NCBI GenBank assembly: GCA_036389795.1
Contig: DASVWD010000155.1
Location: forward strand, 1-42,393
Direction: 5' to 3'
Origin: Longimicrobium sp.
GTDB taxonomy: Bacteria; Gemmatimonadota; Gemmatimonadetes; Longimicrobiales; Longimicrobiaceae
Length of the DNA: 42,393 nucleotides
Shown here: positions 33,244-40,802 of the stretch, in pieces
Layout: the number at the start of each line of letters is the position of its first letter
Numbering within the stretch: position 1 is the stretch's first letter
Translations under genes and position numbers: made by a program
The notes under the pieces: generated by a model
The model's input: the letters and a program-made list of their open reading frames with translations, nothing else
Told to the model about the DNA's origin: nothing
Database searches by the model: none

Positions 33244-34655
33244 CGGTCAGGGGCACGATGTTCGACCGATTCTTCTTCAGCACGTGGATCGAGGAGCGGG
33301 CGCCGGAGGCCGGGCGCGGCGGCCGGCCCCCCTGGGTGGAGTCCGACGAAGAGGAGGCGGACGTCGGGGAGCGGGAGGAGCGCGGCGCGGCGCTCGGCTC
33401 GCTGCTGGGGCGCATCGTCCGCGGGGGCCAGGCGGTGGAGGAGGAGAAGAGCCGCGTGGTGGAGGAGGTCGAGGCGCTGCTGGCCCGCGGGCAGACGCCG
33501 ATCCGGCTGGGGATCGTCTGCGACTACCTGGACGAGGGGTGGCCCAGCATGGACCTGGCGGCGGAGATGCTGCTGGAGGCGCTGGAGACCTTCGCCGCCC
33601 CCGAGTTCCGCGTGACGCTGCTGCGCCCGCCGATGCCGCGCGTGGCCCGCCGCCTGAGCGGGGGGAAGCTGGCGAAGAACGCGGACCGCTACCTGGGGCG
33701 CTACCTGGCCTACCCGCAGTGGCTGCGGGGGCACGTGGGGCGCTTCGACCTCTTCCACGTGGTCGACCACAGCTACGCGCACCTGGTGCACGAGCTCCCC
33801 GCCGGCCGCACGGTGGTCACCTGCCACGACCTGGACGCCTACCGCTCGGTGCTGGAGCCCGAGGACGAGCCGCGCCCGCGCTGGTTCCGCGAGACGATGG
33901 GGAGCGTGCTCACGGGTCTGCAGGCCGCCGCCCACGTGGTCTGCGACTCCGCGAGCGTGCGCGACCAGCTGCTCGGGCGCGGCATCCTCCCCGCGCACCG
34001 GGTGAGCACGGTCCCCCTCCCCGTGCACCCCGACTTCGCGCCCGACCCCGACCCGATCGCCGACCCGGAAGCCGCGAAGCTGCTGGGGCCGAAGAGCGAC
34101 GACACCGTCGACCTGCTGCACGTGGGGATGAACGTGCCGCGCAAGCGGATCGACTTCCTCCTGCACGTCTTCGCCGAGGTGCGGAGGGCGCACCCGCGGA
34201 CGCGGCTGGTGCGCGCGGGCGGGCCGCTCACGCCCCCGCAGCGCGAGCAGGCGCGGGAGCTGGGGGTGCTGGACGCGGTGGTCGAGCTGCCGTTCCTGGA
34301 GCGCCCCGTCCTGGCCGCCGTCTACCGGCGCGCGGTGGTGGTGCTCGCCCCCTCCGGGCGCGAGGGGTTCGGGCTGCCGCTGGTGGAGGCGCTGGCGTGC
34401 GGCACGCCCGTGGTGGCCAGCGACCTCCCCGTCTTCCGCGAGGTGGGCGGCGAGGCCGTGGTCTACCGCGATCCGCTGAACGCCGCCGCCTGGGTGGACG
34501 CCGTCGACGAGCTGCTCTGGGACCGCAGGGACCGCCGCCAGTGGCGCGGCCGGCGCGAGGCCGCGCTGGAGCGGGCCGCGGAGTTCGGGCTGGAGGCGTA
34601 CGCTCGCGGGATGGTGGCCGTGTACCGCCGCGTGCTCGGGCGGGGAGAGGAGTGA
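33240..34655 (+). CDS. GT4-family glycosyltransferase with acidic N-terminal extension
   Basis: A 471-residue protein. Residues ~87 onward are a normal GT-B enzyme: IRLGIVCDYLDEGWPSMDLAA, FDLFHVVDHSYAHLVHEL, VVTCHDLDAYRSVL, LLHVGMNVPRKRIDFLLHVF and the EX7E motif EGFGLPLVE with ACGTPVVASDLPVFREVGG. The first ~85 residues are an extra highly charged segment (ESDEEEADVGEREERG, then VEEEKSRVVEEVEALLARG), probably partly coiled coil and partly disordered. It could mediate assembly with another locus protein. ATG 33240 overlaps the methyltransferase stop. A long AGTGCG-type repeat begins directly after its TGA stop. Confidence 0.9.
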   Translation: MTVRGTMFDRFFFSTWIEERAPEAGRGGRPPWVESDEEEADVGEREERGAALGSLLGRIVRGGQAVEEEKSRVVEEVEALLARGQTPIRLGIVCDYLDEGWPSMDLAAEMLLEALETFAAPEFRVTLLRPPMPRVARRLSGGKLAKNADRYLGRYLAYPQWLRGHVGRFDLFHVVDHSYAHLVHELPAGRTVVTCHDLDAYRSVLEPEDEPRPRWFRETMGSVLTGLQAAAHVVCDSASVRDQLLGRGILPAHRVSTVPLPVHPDFAPDPDPIADPEAAKLLGPKSDDTVDLLHVGMNVPRKRIDFLLHVFAEVRRAHPRTRLVRAGGPLTPPQREQARELGVLDAVVELPFLERPVLAAVYRRAVVVLAPSGREGFGLPLVEALACGTPVVASDLPVFREVGGEAVVYRDPLNAAAWVDAVDELLWDRRDRRQWRGRREAALERAAEFGLEAYARGMVAVYRRVLGRGEE

Positions 34656-34708
34656 GTGCGAAGTGCGAGGTGCGAAGTGCGAAGTGCGAAGTGCGAGGCG
34701 CGAGGTGC
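34656..34708 (+). repeat. AGTGCG-type tandem repeat directly after a stop codon
   Basis: Seven units of gtgcgaa/gtgcgag type, the first immediately behind the TGA at 34653-34655. Variation among units is small. Confidence 0.85.
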
Positions 34709-34710
34709 CA

Positions 34711-34790
34711 AGGGTGTCATTCTGAGGCCCGATCACACGGTTCCGGCCTCCGCACGAACGGTGGCAGGGCCGAAGAATCTTCTCACCTTG
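34711..34790 (+). repeat. Degenerate half-copy of family D element
   Basis: GTCATTCTGAGGCCCGATC, then later GCCGAAGAATCTTCTCACC, follow the order of the left outer and inner arms of the 20844 element. No matching right half is visible before the next gene at 34910. Confidence 0.5.
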
Positions 34791-34909
34791 CCAGGTGGGT
34801 CGGGCGCGGCAGCGACACGGACGCCCGCTCGCCCGATCTCCCCCGTGCGACGGCGGCAGACTGACCGGCGTAGCTCGTCCCTTCCGACTCATCCTCCAAC
34901 TCGACCGGT

Positions 34910-36019
34910 ATGACGCGGCGGCTCAAGGTCCTCCACGTCGGCAAGTTCTACCCGCCGCACCCGGGCGGGATGGAGACGCACCTGGAGCTGCTCTGCCGCC
35001 GCCTGGCGCGCCACGCCGACGTCGAGGTGGTGGTGAGCAGCGACGGCCGCCGCACGACCATCGAGGAGCGGGGCGGCGTGCGCGTCACCCGGGTCGGCAC
35101 GGTGGCCACGCTCGCCGCGGCGTCGTTCAACCCGGGGATGGCGCGCGCCATCCGCCGCGCCCGCGCCGACGTGGTCCACTTCCACCACCCGAACCCCACC
35201 GGCGTCCTCTCGTATCTCGCCTCCGGCCGGCGCGGTCCGCTGGTGGTCACCTACCACAGCGACATCGTCCGGCAGAAGGTGCTGGGCGCCGTCCTCGCCC
35301 CGCTGATCGACCGCTTCCTCGCCCGCGCGAGCGCCATCCTGGCCACCTCGCCCGGGTACCTGGCGACCTCGCCCGTCCTGCGGCGCCACGCCGCGCGCAC
35401 CCGCGTCGTTCCCTTCGGCATCGACGCGGAGGAGATGCGGGACGTCGATCCGGGCGAAGTCGCCGCCGTCCGTGCGCGCCACGGGGAGCGGATCGTGTTC
35501 GCGGCGGGGCGGCTGGTCTACTACAAGGGCTTCGAGCACCTGGTGCGGGCGATGCGCGCCGTCGACGCGCACCTGCTGATCGCCGGGGACGGGCCGCTGC
35601 GGCGGGCGCTGGAGCGGGAGGCCGAGGAGGCAGGGGTGAGGAACCGGGTGACGCTGCTCGGGGCCGTCCCCGACCTGCGGCCGTACTACCACGCGGCGGA
35701 CGTCTTCGCGCTCCCCTCCGTCGCCCGCAGCGAGGCGTACGGGATCGTGCAGATGGAGGCGATGGCCTGCGGCGTCCCCGTGGTCAACACCGCGCTCGAC
35801 ACCGGCGTCCCCTTCGTCTCCCCCGACGGCGTCACCGGCCTCACCGTCCCCCCCGCGGACGCGGAAGCGCTCGCCGCCGCCCTCACCCGCCTGCTGGACG
35901 ACCCCGCCCTGCGCGCCCGCCTCGGCGCCGCCGGCCGCGCCCGCGTGGAAGGCGAGCTGAGCGCGGAGCGGATGGTGGAGCGGACGCTGGAGGTGTACCG
36001 GGAGTGCGTGAGTGCGTGA
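34910..36019 (+). CDS. GT4-family glycosyltransferase
   Basis: A 369-residue GT-B enzyme beginning MTRRLKVLHVGKFYPPHPGG. It has ADVVHFHHPNPTGVLSYLAS, LVVTYHSDIVRQKVLG, VFAAGRLVYYKGFEHLVRAM and the EX7E motif EAYGIVQME with ACGVPVVNTALDTGVPFV behind it. The N-terminal block and HxDIV resemble GT4 mannosyl- or rhamnosyl-type enzymes, but the sugar is not determined. The last codons (ECVSA) and the TGA stop at 36017-36019 lie inside an 8-bp tandem repeat, so the C-terminus is repeat-derived. Confidence 0.92.
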   Translation: MTRRLKVLHVGKFYPPHPGGMETHLELLCRRLARHADVEVVVSSDGRRTTIEERGGVRVTRVGTVATLAAASFNPGMARAIRRARADVVHFHHPNPTGVLSYLASGRRGPLVVTYHSDIVRQKVLGAVLAPLIDRFLARASAILATSPGYLATSPVLRRHAARTRVVPFGIDAEEMRDVDPGEVAAVRARHGERIVFAAGRLVYYKGFEHLVRAMRAVDAHLLIAGDGPLRRALEREAEEAGVRNRVTLLGAVPDLRPYYHAADVFALPSVARSEAYGIVQMEAMACGVPVVNTALDTGVPFVSPDGVTGLTVPPADAEALAAALTRLLDDPALRARLGAAGRARVEGELSAERMVERTLEVYRECVSA

Positions 36020-36069
36020 GTGCGTGAGTGCGTGAGTGCGTGAGTGCGAAAGTGCGAGAGTGCGAAAGT
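36002..36069 (+). repeat. 8-bp tandem repeat GAGTGCGT overlapping a gene end
   Basis: Five perfect 8-bp units GAGTGCGT from 36002 to 36041, then three variants (GAGTGCGA, AAGTGCGA, GAGTGCGA). The second and third unit form the TGA stop of the glycosyltransferase. A perfect array like this can expand and contract by slippage. Confidence 0.9.
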
Positions 36070-36082
36070 GGTGCGAGATCTC

Positions 36083-36190
36083 GTCGCGCGAAGCGCCGGG
36101 GTGTTTCCCTCTCCCGCAGTCTGGGAGAGGGAGCGCGGCCCTGGTTCGTGAGGAACGAACGAACCGGGCCGTGCGGGGTGAGGGCCCCCG
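36083..36190 (+). repeat. Pyrimidine-rich hairpin element, family G (copy 2)
   Basis: The head GTCGCGCGAAGCGCC is followed by GGGGTGTTT, then CCCTCTCCC (36107-36115), a 7-nt loop and GGGAGAGGG (36123-36131), then AGCGCGGCC. An insertion containing GGTTCGTGAGGAACGAACGAA precedes GGGTGAGGGCCCCC. Other copies are at ~13463-13522 (reverse) and 42327-42393. Together with the 8-bp repeat it fills most of the 333-bp gap before the kinase gene. Confidence 0.8.
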
Positions 36191-36225
36191 GCGGCGCAGC
36201 CGCCGTTCCGCACTAACGCACTCTC

Positions 36226-36254
36226 TTTCCCCTGCCGCGATAACTCGTTATATT
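36226..36254 (+). promoter_or_regulatory. Candidate promoter of the Wzc-like gene
   Basis: TTTCCC at 36226-36231, a 17-bp spacer and TATATT at 36249-36254. The -10 box matches the consensus at 5 of 6 positions, the -35 box poorly. It lies in a short AT-richer patch and would give a leader of ~90 nt. Confidence 0.4.
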
Positions 36255-36352
36255 CCAATACCATCCTCCGCTGTCCCGCGGGGCGTTGCGGCTCGAAAGC
36301 ATCGGGCCGGCCCGACCCCCGCGCTCCTTCCCGCGGCCATCCCACTGAATCC

Positions 36353-38794
36353 GTGACCGAGCTGACCCACACTCCCCGGCTGCTCCCGGAAGTCTCCGAG
36401 CGCGCCCCGCGCCAGCCCGTGCTGCGCTCGTCGCTCACCCCGGGCGGCGACGACGGCAAGGACGGAGTTCCGCTGCGCGAGTACCTGGGCGCCGTCCGCC
36501 GCTACGCCTGGCTGGTGGTGGCCGCCGTCCTCGTCTCCGTCGGCATCTCGGCGTACCGGCTCTCCCGCGAGCTCCCCCGCTACGTGTCCAGCGCCTCGGT
36601 GCGGCTCATCGACCCCACCGTGCCGATGGCGGGCGACCTGGCCGCCGGGACCAGCACCAACCAGGTCAGCGGCTGGTACACCGACCCGATCGCCTCCCAG
36701 CTGCGCGCGCTCAGGAGCCGCGCCGTCGCCGGGGCCGTGGTCGACTCGCTGGGGCTGCGCCTGGCCCCCGAGCGCCCCGACTTCCCCTTCGCCGTGGTGG
36801 GACCCGTGCGGGTGAACTCCGCCGCCCGCACCGGCGACACCGTCGAGGTGACCTTCGGCGAGGGCGGGGTCACCGCCCGCCTGCGGGGCCAGACGGCGCG
36901 CGCCGCCTACGGGGCGCCGCTCGAGCTCTCCGGCGTCCGGGCCGTCTTCACGGCCAGGCCCGACCTCCCCACCGCGCGCTTCCACGTGGTCTCGCGCGAA
37001 GACGCCGTGAGCGGCGTGGTGGCGGGGCTGCAGGCCAAGACGCCCGAGCTCACCAACTTCATCGACATCGGCTACCAGGCGTACGACCCGCACCTGGCCC
37101 AGCGCGTGGCCGACGCCGCCGCGCTCGCCTTCCAGCGGCTGAACGCCCAGAGTGCCCAGCAGGAGTCCCGCCGCCGGCGCCTCTTCATCCAGGAGCAGCT
37201 GCGCAGCACCGACAGCCTGCTGGTGGCCGCCCAGTACCAGCTGAGCGCCTTCCGCAAGGGCGTGCAGGCGTTCAGCCCGCGCGAGAAGTTCCGCACCACC
37301 CAGGAAGGGCTCTCGGGGCTCCGGCTCCGGCGCGAGGAGCTGGAGCAGGAGCGGCGCATCTACGAGCAGATGCGCCAGCAGCTCGCCGGCGCCCCGGGCC
37401 GCGAGAGCGCCGAGCAGCTCGCCGCGCTGGCCGCCGCGCCGCAGGTGTCGGGGAACTCCGGGATGGCCTCGCTCTACCAGCAGCTCACCCGCTGGCAGAC
37501 CGCGCGCGACTCGCTCACCACCGGCCCCTGGTCGCGCGCCGCCTCCAACCCCGACGTGGAGCGGCTCGACTCGCTGATCGAGACCTCGCGCTCCCGCCTG
37601 GTGCGCGCCGTGGAGTCGCGCGGTACCGCCCTGGCCGCGCAGGTCGGCGTCATCGACGAGGTGATGGCCGGCGACGCCGCCAGCATCGCCACCCTCCCCG
37701 ACGCCGAGGCCGAGGAGCAGCGCCTGGGCCGCCAGGTGGAGACGCTGCAGACCCTGGTGGACGACCTGCTGCGCGAGCAGCAGAAGGCCCGCATCGACGA
37801 GGCCGTCGAGGCCGGGCAGGTGGAGATCGTCGACACCGCGCTCCTTCCCGCCGGCCCCATCGGCAGCGGGGGGAAGAAGCGGCTCTTCTTCGCCCTCCTG
37901 GTGGGGCTCATGATCGGCGGCACGGGGGCGCTGCTCCTGGACCGCATGAACACGGCGATCCTCCGTCGCGAGGACCTGGAGACCTACCTGCACCTGCCCA
38001 CGCTGGCCGTGGTGCCGCGCGTCGCCCCCGAGGGCGACGCCGCGCGCAGGCGGCTCCGGCTCCCCACGCGGGCGCTGGCGCGGCGGGGTCCCCAGCCCGC
38101 CGACGGGCTCATCACCGTCACCGACCTGCACTCGGTGGGGTCGCAGGCGTACCGGAAGCTGCGCACCCACCTGATCTTCTCCACCGCCGGCGACCCCTTG
38201 CGCACCATCATGGTCACCAGCGCCGGTGCGTCGGAGGGGAAGAGCACCGTCTGCGCGAACCTGGCGGTCACCTTCGCGCAGCAGCACATGCGCGTGCTGC
38301 TGGTGGACTGCGACATGCGCCGCTCGCGGCTGCACACCATCTTCGACGCGCCGCGCACCCCTGGGCTCACCGAGGTGCTGGTGGGGCAGGCCACGCTGGA
38401 GCAGGCGGTGCGGCCCACCCTGGTGGAGGGGCTCTCCATCCTCCCCGCGGGGACGCTGGCTCCCAACGTCTCCGAGCTGCTGGGCGCCGCCGCCATGCGC
38501 CGCACGCTGGAGGCGCTGCAGGCGGCGTACGACCTGGTGATCGTCGACACCCCCCCGGTGCTCGCCGCCGCCGACGCCGAGATCCTGGGCGTGCAGACCG
38601 ACGCCGTGCTGATGGTGGTGCGCGCCGGCCAGACCGACCGCCACTCGGCGCAGTACGCGCTGCAGCAGCTGCGCGCCATCGGGGCGCGGGTGGTGGGCGC
38701 CGTGCTCAACGACCCCGACCAGAAGGTAGCCGGCTACGGCCGCTACACCTACTACTACGAGTACTACTCCGACGCCGGCACCGCGAAGGCCTGA
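36353..38794 (+). CDS. Wzc-like polysaccharide co-polymerase with BY-kinase domain
   Basis: An 813-residue protein. A cytosolic N-terminus (~1-48) leads to TM1 (~50-68), then a periplasmic Wzz-type domain with long charged helices (~70-510, e.g. SAQQESRRRRLFIQEQLRS), TM2 (RLFFALLVGLMIGGTGALLL) and the tyrosine-kinase ATPase. Walker A is SAGASEGKSTVCANLA (Lys ~630), Walker A' is VLLVDCDMRRSRL and Walker B is LVIVDTPPVLAAADAEIL. The tail AGYGRYTYYYEYYSDAG holds seven tyrosines, the usual autophosphorylation cluster. It controls chain length and export of the polymer. GTG start at 36353 with a poor ribosome site; 333 bp of repeat-rich DNA lies upstream. The gene closes the glycan locus and has a terminator. 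No partner phosphatase or Wza exporter is seen nearby. Confidence 0.93.
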   Translation: MTELTHTPRLLPEVSERAPRQPVLRSSLTPGGDDGKDGVPLREYLGAVRRYAWLVVAAVLVSVGISAYRLSRELPRYVSSASVRLIDPTVPMAGDLAAGTSTNQVSGWYTDPIASQLRALRSRAVAGAVVDSLGLRLAPERPDFPFAVVGPVRVNSAARTGDTVEVTFGEGGVTARLRGQTARAAYGAPLELSGVRAVFTARPDLPTARFHVVSREDAVSGVVAGLQAKTPELTNFIDIGYQAYDPHLAQRVADAAALAFQRLNAQSAQQESRRRRLFIQEQLRSTDSLLVAAQYQLSAFRKGVQAFSPREKFRTTQEGLSGLRLRREELEQERRIYEQMRQQLAGAPGRESAEQLAALAAAPQVSGNSGMASLYQQLTRWQTARDSLTTGPWSRAASNPDVERLDSLIETSRSRLVRAVESRGTALAAQVGVIDEVMAGDAASIATLPDAEAEEQRLGRQVETLQTLVDDLLREQQKARIDEAVEAGQVEIVDTALLPAGPIGSGGKKRLFFALLVGLMIGGTGALLLDRMNTAILRREDLETYLHLPTLAVVPRVAPEGDAARRRLRLPTRALARRGPQPADGLITVTDLHSVGSQAYRKLRTHLIFSTAGDPLRTIMVTSAGASEGKSTVCANLAVTFAQQHMRVLLVDCDMRRSRLHTIFDAPRTPGLTEVLVGQATLEQAVRPTLVEGLSILPAGTLAPNVSELLGAAAMRRTLEALQAAYDLVIVDTPPVLAAADAEILGVQTDAVLMVVRAGQTDRHSAQYALQQLRAIGARVVGAVLNDPDQKVAGYGRYTYYYEYYSDAGTAKA

Positions 38795-38818
38795 CCGGCC
38801 CTCCGGACGAAGTCGAGC

Positions 38819-38854
38819 GAAGCCCCGCGGCTGCCGTCGCGGGGCTTCGTGTTT
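38819..38854 (+). terminator. Rho-independent terminator after the Wzc-like gene
   Basis: A perfect 11-bp stem: GAAGCCCCGCG (38819-38829), loop GCTGCCGT, CGCGGGGCTTC (38838-38848), followed by GTGTTT. It begins 24 nt after the stop. Confidence 0.8.
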
Positions 38855-38881
38855 CCGGCCGCGCACTTCGCACCGCGGTCT

Positions 38882-39029
38882 TGGGCGTGTCCCTCCGCTG
38901 CGCTCCGGGCCGGGCTGCGCGCGCCGTAGGGCAACAAACAACGTTGCCCAACGGCGCCGGGCCACCGCCGCCACATAACCCCCGTGGCGGCGGCGTCCCG
39001 GCCCTGTCGGGCGCGCATCCCTCACGCGA
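38882..39029 (+). repeat. Dispersed element, family E (copy 2)
   Basis: An inverted copy of 13629-13775. It contains GGCGTGTCCCTCCGCTGCGC at the left end, GTAGGGCA with a hairpin CAACAAACAACGTTG in the middle, and GCGCGCATCCCTCACGCG at the right end. The gap 38795-39458 (664 bp) consists of the terminator, this copy, a family-B and a family-F element, and ~180 bp of unassigned leader. Confidence 0.8.
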
Positions 39030-39085
39030 ACGGCGAGGGAACAGGAACAGCCGGTATCTGACCTCCATCCCCCGCACCGGCTCGT

Positions 39086-39150
39086 AAAGTCCACCCTCTC
39101 CCGAAGTTGGGAGAGGGTTGCCGCTCTAAGGCGGCGGGTGAGGGCCCCCC
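39086..39150 (+). repeat. Dispersed hairpin element, family B (copy 3)
   Basis: CCCTCTCCC-GAAGTT-GGGAGAGGG at 39094-39117, followed after a GGCGGC spacer by GGGTGAGGGCCCCCC. It has the same orientation and core as the copy at 28195. Confidence 0.88.
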
Positions 39151-39197
39151 GCGGCCGCGCCGGAGCCCGCGAAAGCGCAGGGAAGCACCCCCAACCC

Positions 39198-39278
39198 GTC
39201 ACGAGCGCAGCGAGGAAGTCCCTCCACCGCGCGGCGGGGGAGGGACAGGCGCCTCGAGCGCCAGGGCGGGGCCGCCAG
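39198..39278 (+). repeat. Pyrimidine-rich hairpin element, family F (copy 2)
   Basis: GTCACGAGCGCAGCGAGGAA, then GTCCCTCC, a GC loop, GGGGGAGGGACAGGCGCC and GAGCGCCAGGGCGGGGCC. The order and spacing are as in 32356-32440. Confidence 0.65.
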
Positions 39279-39458
39279 GCACCAGGGAGGCGGCCCGCGT
39301 CCAACCTTTCGACCGCGCGGGGGCGTCTCACTCTGCGCCGCGCCGCCCGCCGGAACATCTGGTGCCTGGGCGGGGTTCATCCCCGGCTCTGGCGGGCCGT
39401 TGCGTGCCGCCGTATGCTACCCGTGCACCAACCCCAACCCCAGCAGAAAGGCCGCTCG

Positions 39459-40802
39459 ATGAAACGCCTCGTGTTGCTGCTGGCCCTCGCCGCCACGCCG
39501 GCCGCGGCGCAGGACGTCAGCATCCCCCACACCACCTTCACGCTCCCCAACGGGCTGAGGGTGATCGTGGCCGAAGACCACTCCACGCCGGTGGCGGCCG
39601 TCAACGTCTGGTACCACGTGGGCTCCGGCTACGAGCGCGCCGGGCGCACCGGGTTCGCGCACCTCTTCGAGCACGTGATGTTCGAGGGGAGCAGGAACGT
39701 GCAGGAGGGCCAGTTCGACCAGTGGCTCGAGAGCGCCGGCGGGTCCAACAACGGCAGCACCAACACCGACCGCACCAACTACTACGAGGTGGTTCCCTCC
39801 AACGCCCTTCCCCTGGCGCTCTGGCTCGAGGCCGACCGCATGGGCGGGCTGCTGGAGACCATGAGCCAGGAAAAGCTCAACGGCCAGCGCGACGTGGTGA
39901 AGAACGAGCGCCGCCAGCGCTACGAGAACCAGCCGTACGGGCTGATGTTCGAGATCGCCTCCGCCGCGCTCTACCCGCAGGGGCACCCGTACTCGTGGAC
40001 CACCATCGGGTCCATGGAAGACCTCTCCGCCGCCTCGCTCGAAGACGTCAAGGGGTTCTTCCGGCAGTACTACACGCCCAACAACGCCGTGCTCACCGTG
40101 GCCGGCGACGTGAACCCCGCCGAGGTGCGGCGCCTGGCGGAGCAGTACTTCGGCTGGATCCCGCGCGGGCAGCCCGTCCAGCGCCCCAGCGTGCCGATCC
40201 CGCCGATCGCCGCCACGCGCTACATCACCCGCGAAGACCGGGTGACGCTGCCGCAGGTGAGCGTGATCTGGCGCGCCAACAAGCGCTTCCACGCCGACGA
40301 GGCCCCGCTCGACGTGCTGGCCGGCATCCTCACCCAGGGGAAGAGCTCGCGGCTGTACAAGCGGCTCGTCTACGACCAGCAGATCGCCCAGACCGTCAAC
40401 GCCTTCAACAACGCCTCGCTCCTCTCCGGCGACTTCTGGGTGGTCGTCCGCGGCAAGCCCACCACCGACCTCGACGTGCTGGAGGCGGCGGTCTACGAGG
40501 AGGTCGAGAAGCTGGCGCAGACGCCGCCCTCGGCCGAGGAGGTGCGCCGGGTGATCAACGGGATCGAGACCGGCTTCGTGGCCCGCCTGGAAGAGGTGGG
40601 GAACAAGGCCGACCAGCTCAACGACTACTTCTACTACACGGGCGACGCCGGCTACGTCCAGCGTGACCTGGCCCGCTACCGCGCCGTGACCCCCGCCGAG
40701 GTGCAGCGCGTGGCGCGCCAGTACCTGCAGGGGAAGAACCACATCGTCCTGAGCTTCGTCCCCCAGGGGAAGACGGAGCTCGCCGCCGTGGAGAACCAGT
40801 GA
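39459..40802 (+). CDS. Secreted M16-family zinc metallopeptidase (catalytic subunit)
   Basis: A 447-residue protein with signal peptide MKRLVLLLALAATPAAAQ, so periplasmic or exported. The N-terminal M16 domain has LPNGLRVIVAEDHSTPVAAV, the inverted zinc motif HLFEH (His68, Glu71, His72) and the distal Glu ~150 in VVKNERRQRYENQPYG. The second, inactive M16 repeat contains LPQVSVIWRANKRF, with ILTQGKSSRLYKRLV typical of the family. ATG 39459 with AGAAAGG ~7 nt upstream; the long upstream frame is repeat-derived. The next gene overlaps it by one base (TGATG). Such pairs probably form a heterodimer that degrades peptides in the periplasm. Confidence 0.93.
   Translation: MKRLVLLLALAATPAAAQDVSIPHTTFTLPNGLRVIVAEDHSTPVAAVNVWYHVGSGYERAGRTGFAHLFEHVMFEGSRNVQEGQFDQWLESAGGSNNGSTNTDRTNYYEVVPSNALPLALWLEADRMGGLLETMSQEKLNGQRDVVKNERRQRYENQPYGLMFEIASAALYPQGHPYSWTTIGSMEDLSAASLEDVKGFFRQYYTPNNAVLTVAGDVNPAEVRRLAEQYFGWIPRGQPVQRPSVPIPPIAATRYITREDRVTLPQVSVIWRANKRFHADEAPLDVLAGILTQGKSSRLYKRLVYDQQIAQTVNAFNNASLLSGDFWVVVRGKPTTDLDVLEAAVYEEVEKLAQTPPSAEEVRRVINGIETGFVARLEEVGNKADQLNDYFYYTGDAGYVQRDLARYRAVTPAEVQRVARQYLQGKNHIVLSFVPQGKTELAAVENQ

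Noticed and set aside
36248-39358. Very long open frame on the minus strand opposite the Wzc-like gene
   Set aside because: It is His/Arg/Gly/Ala-rich, matches no fold and lies antisense to a gene with clear motifs; GC-rich DNA gives many such shadow frames.
39390-39418. TATGCT at 39413 as -10 box for the M16 genes
   Set aside because: No acceptable -35 box is found at the right distance, so I left it out of the features.
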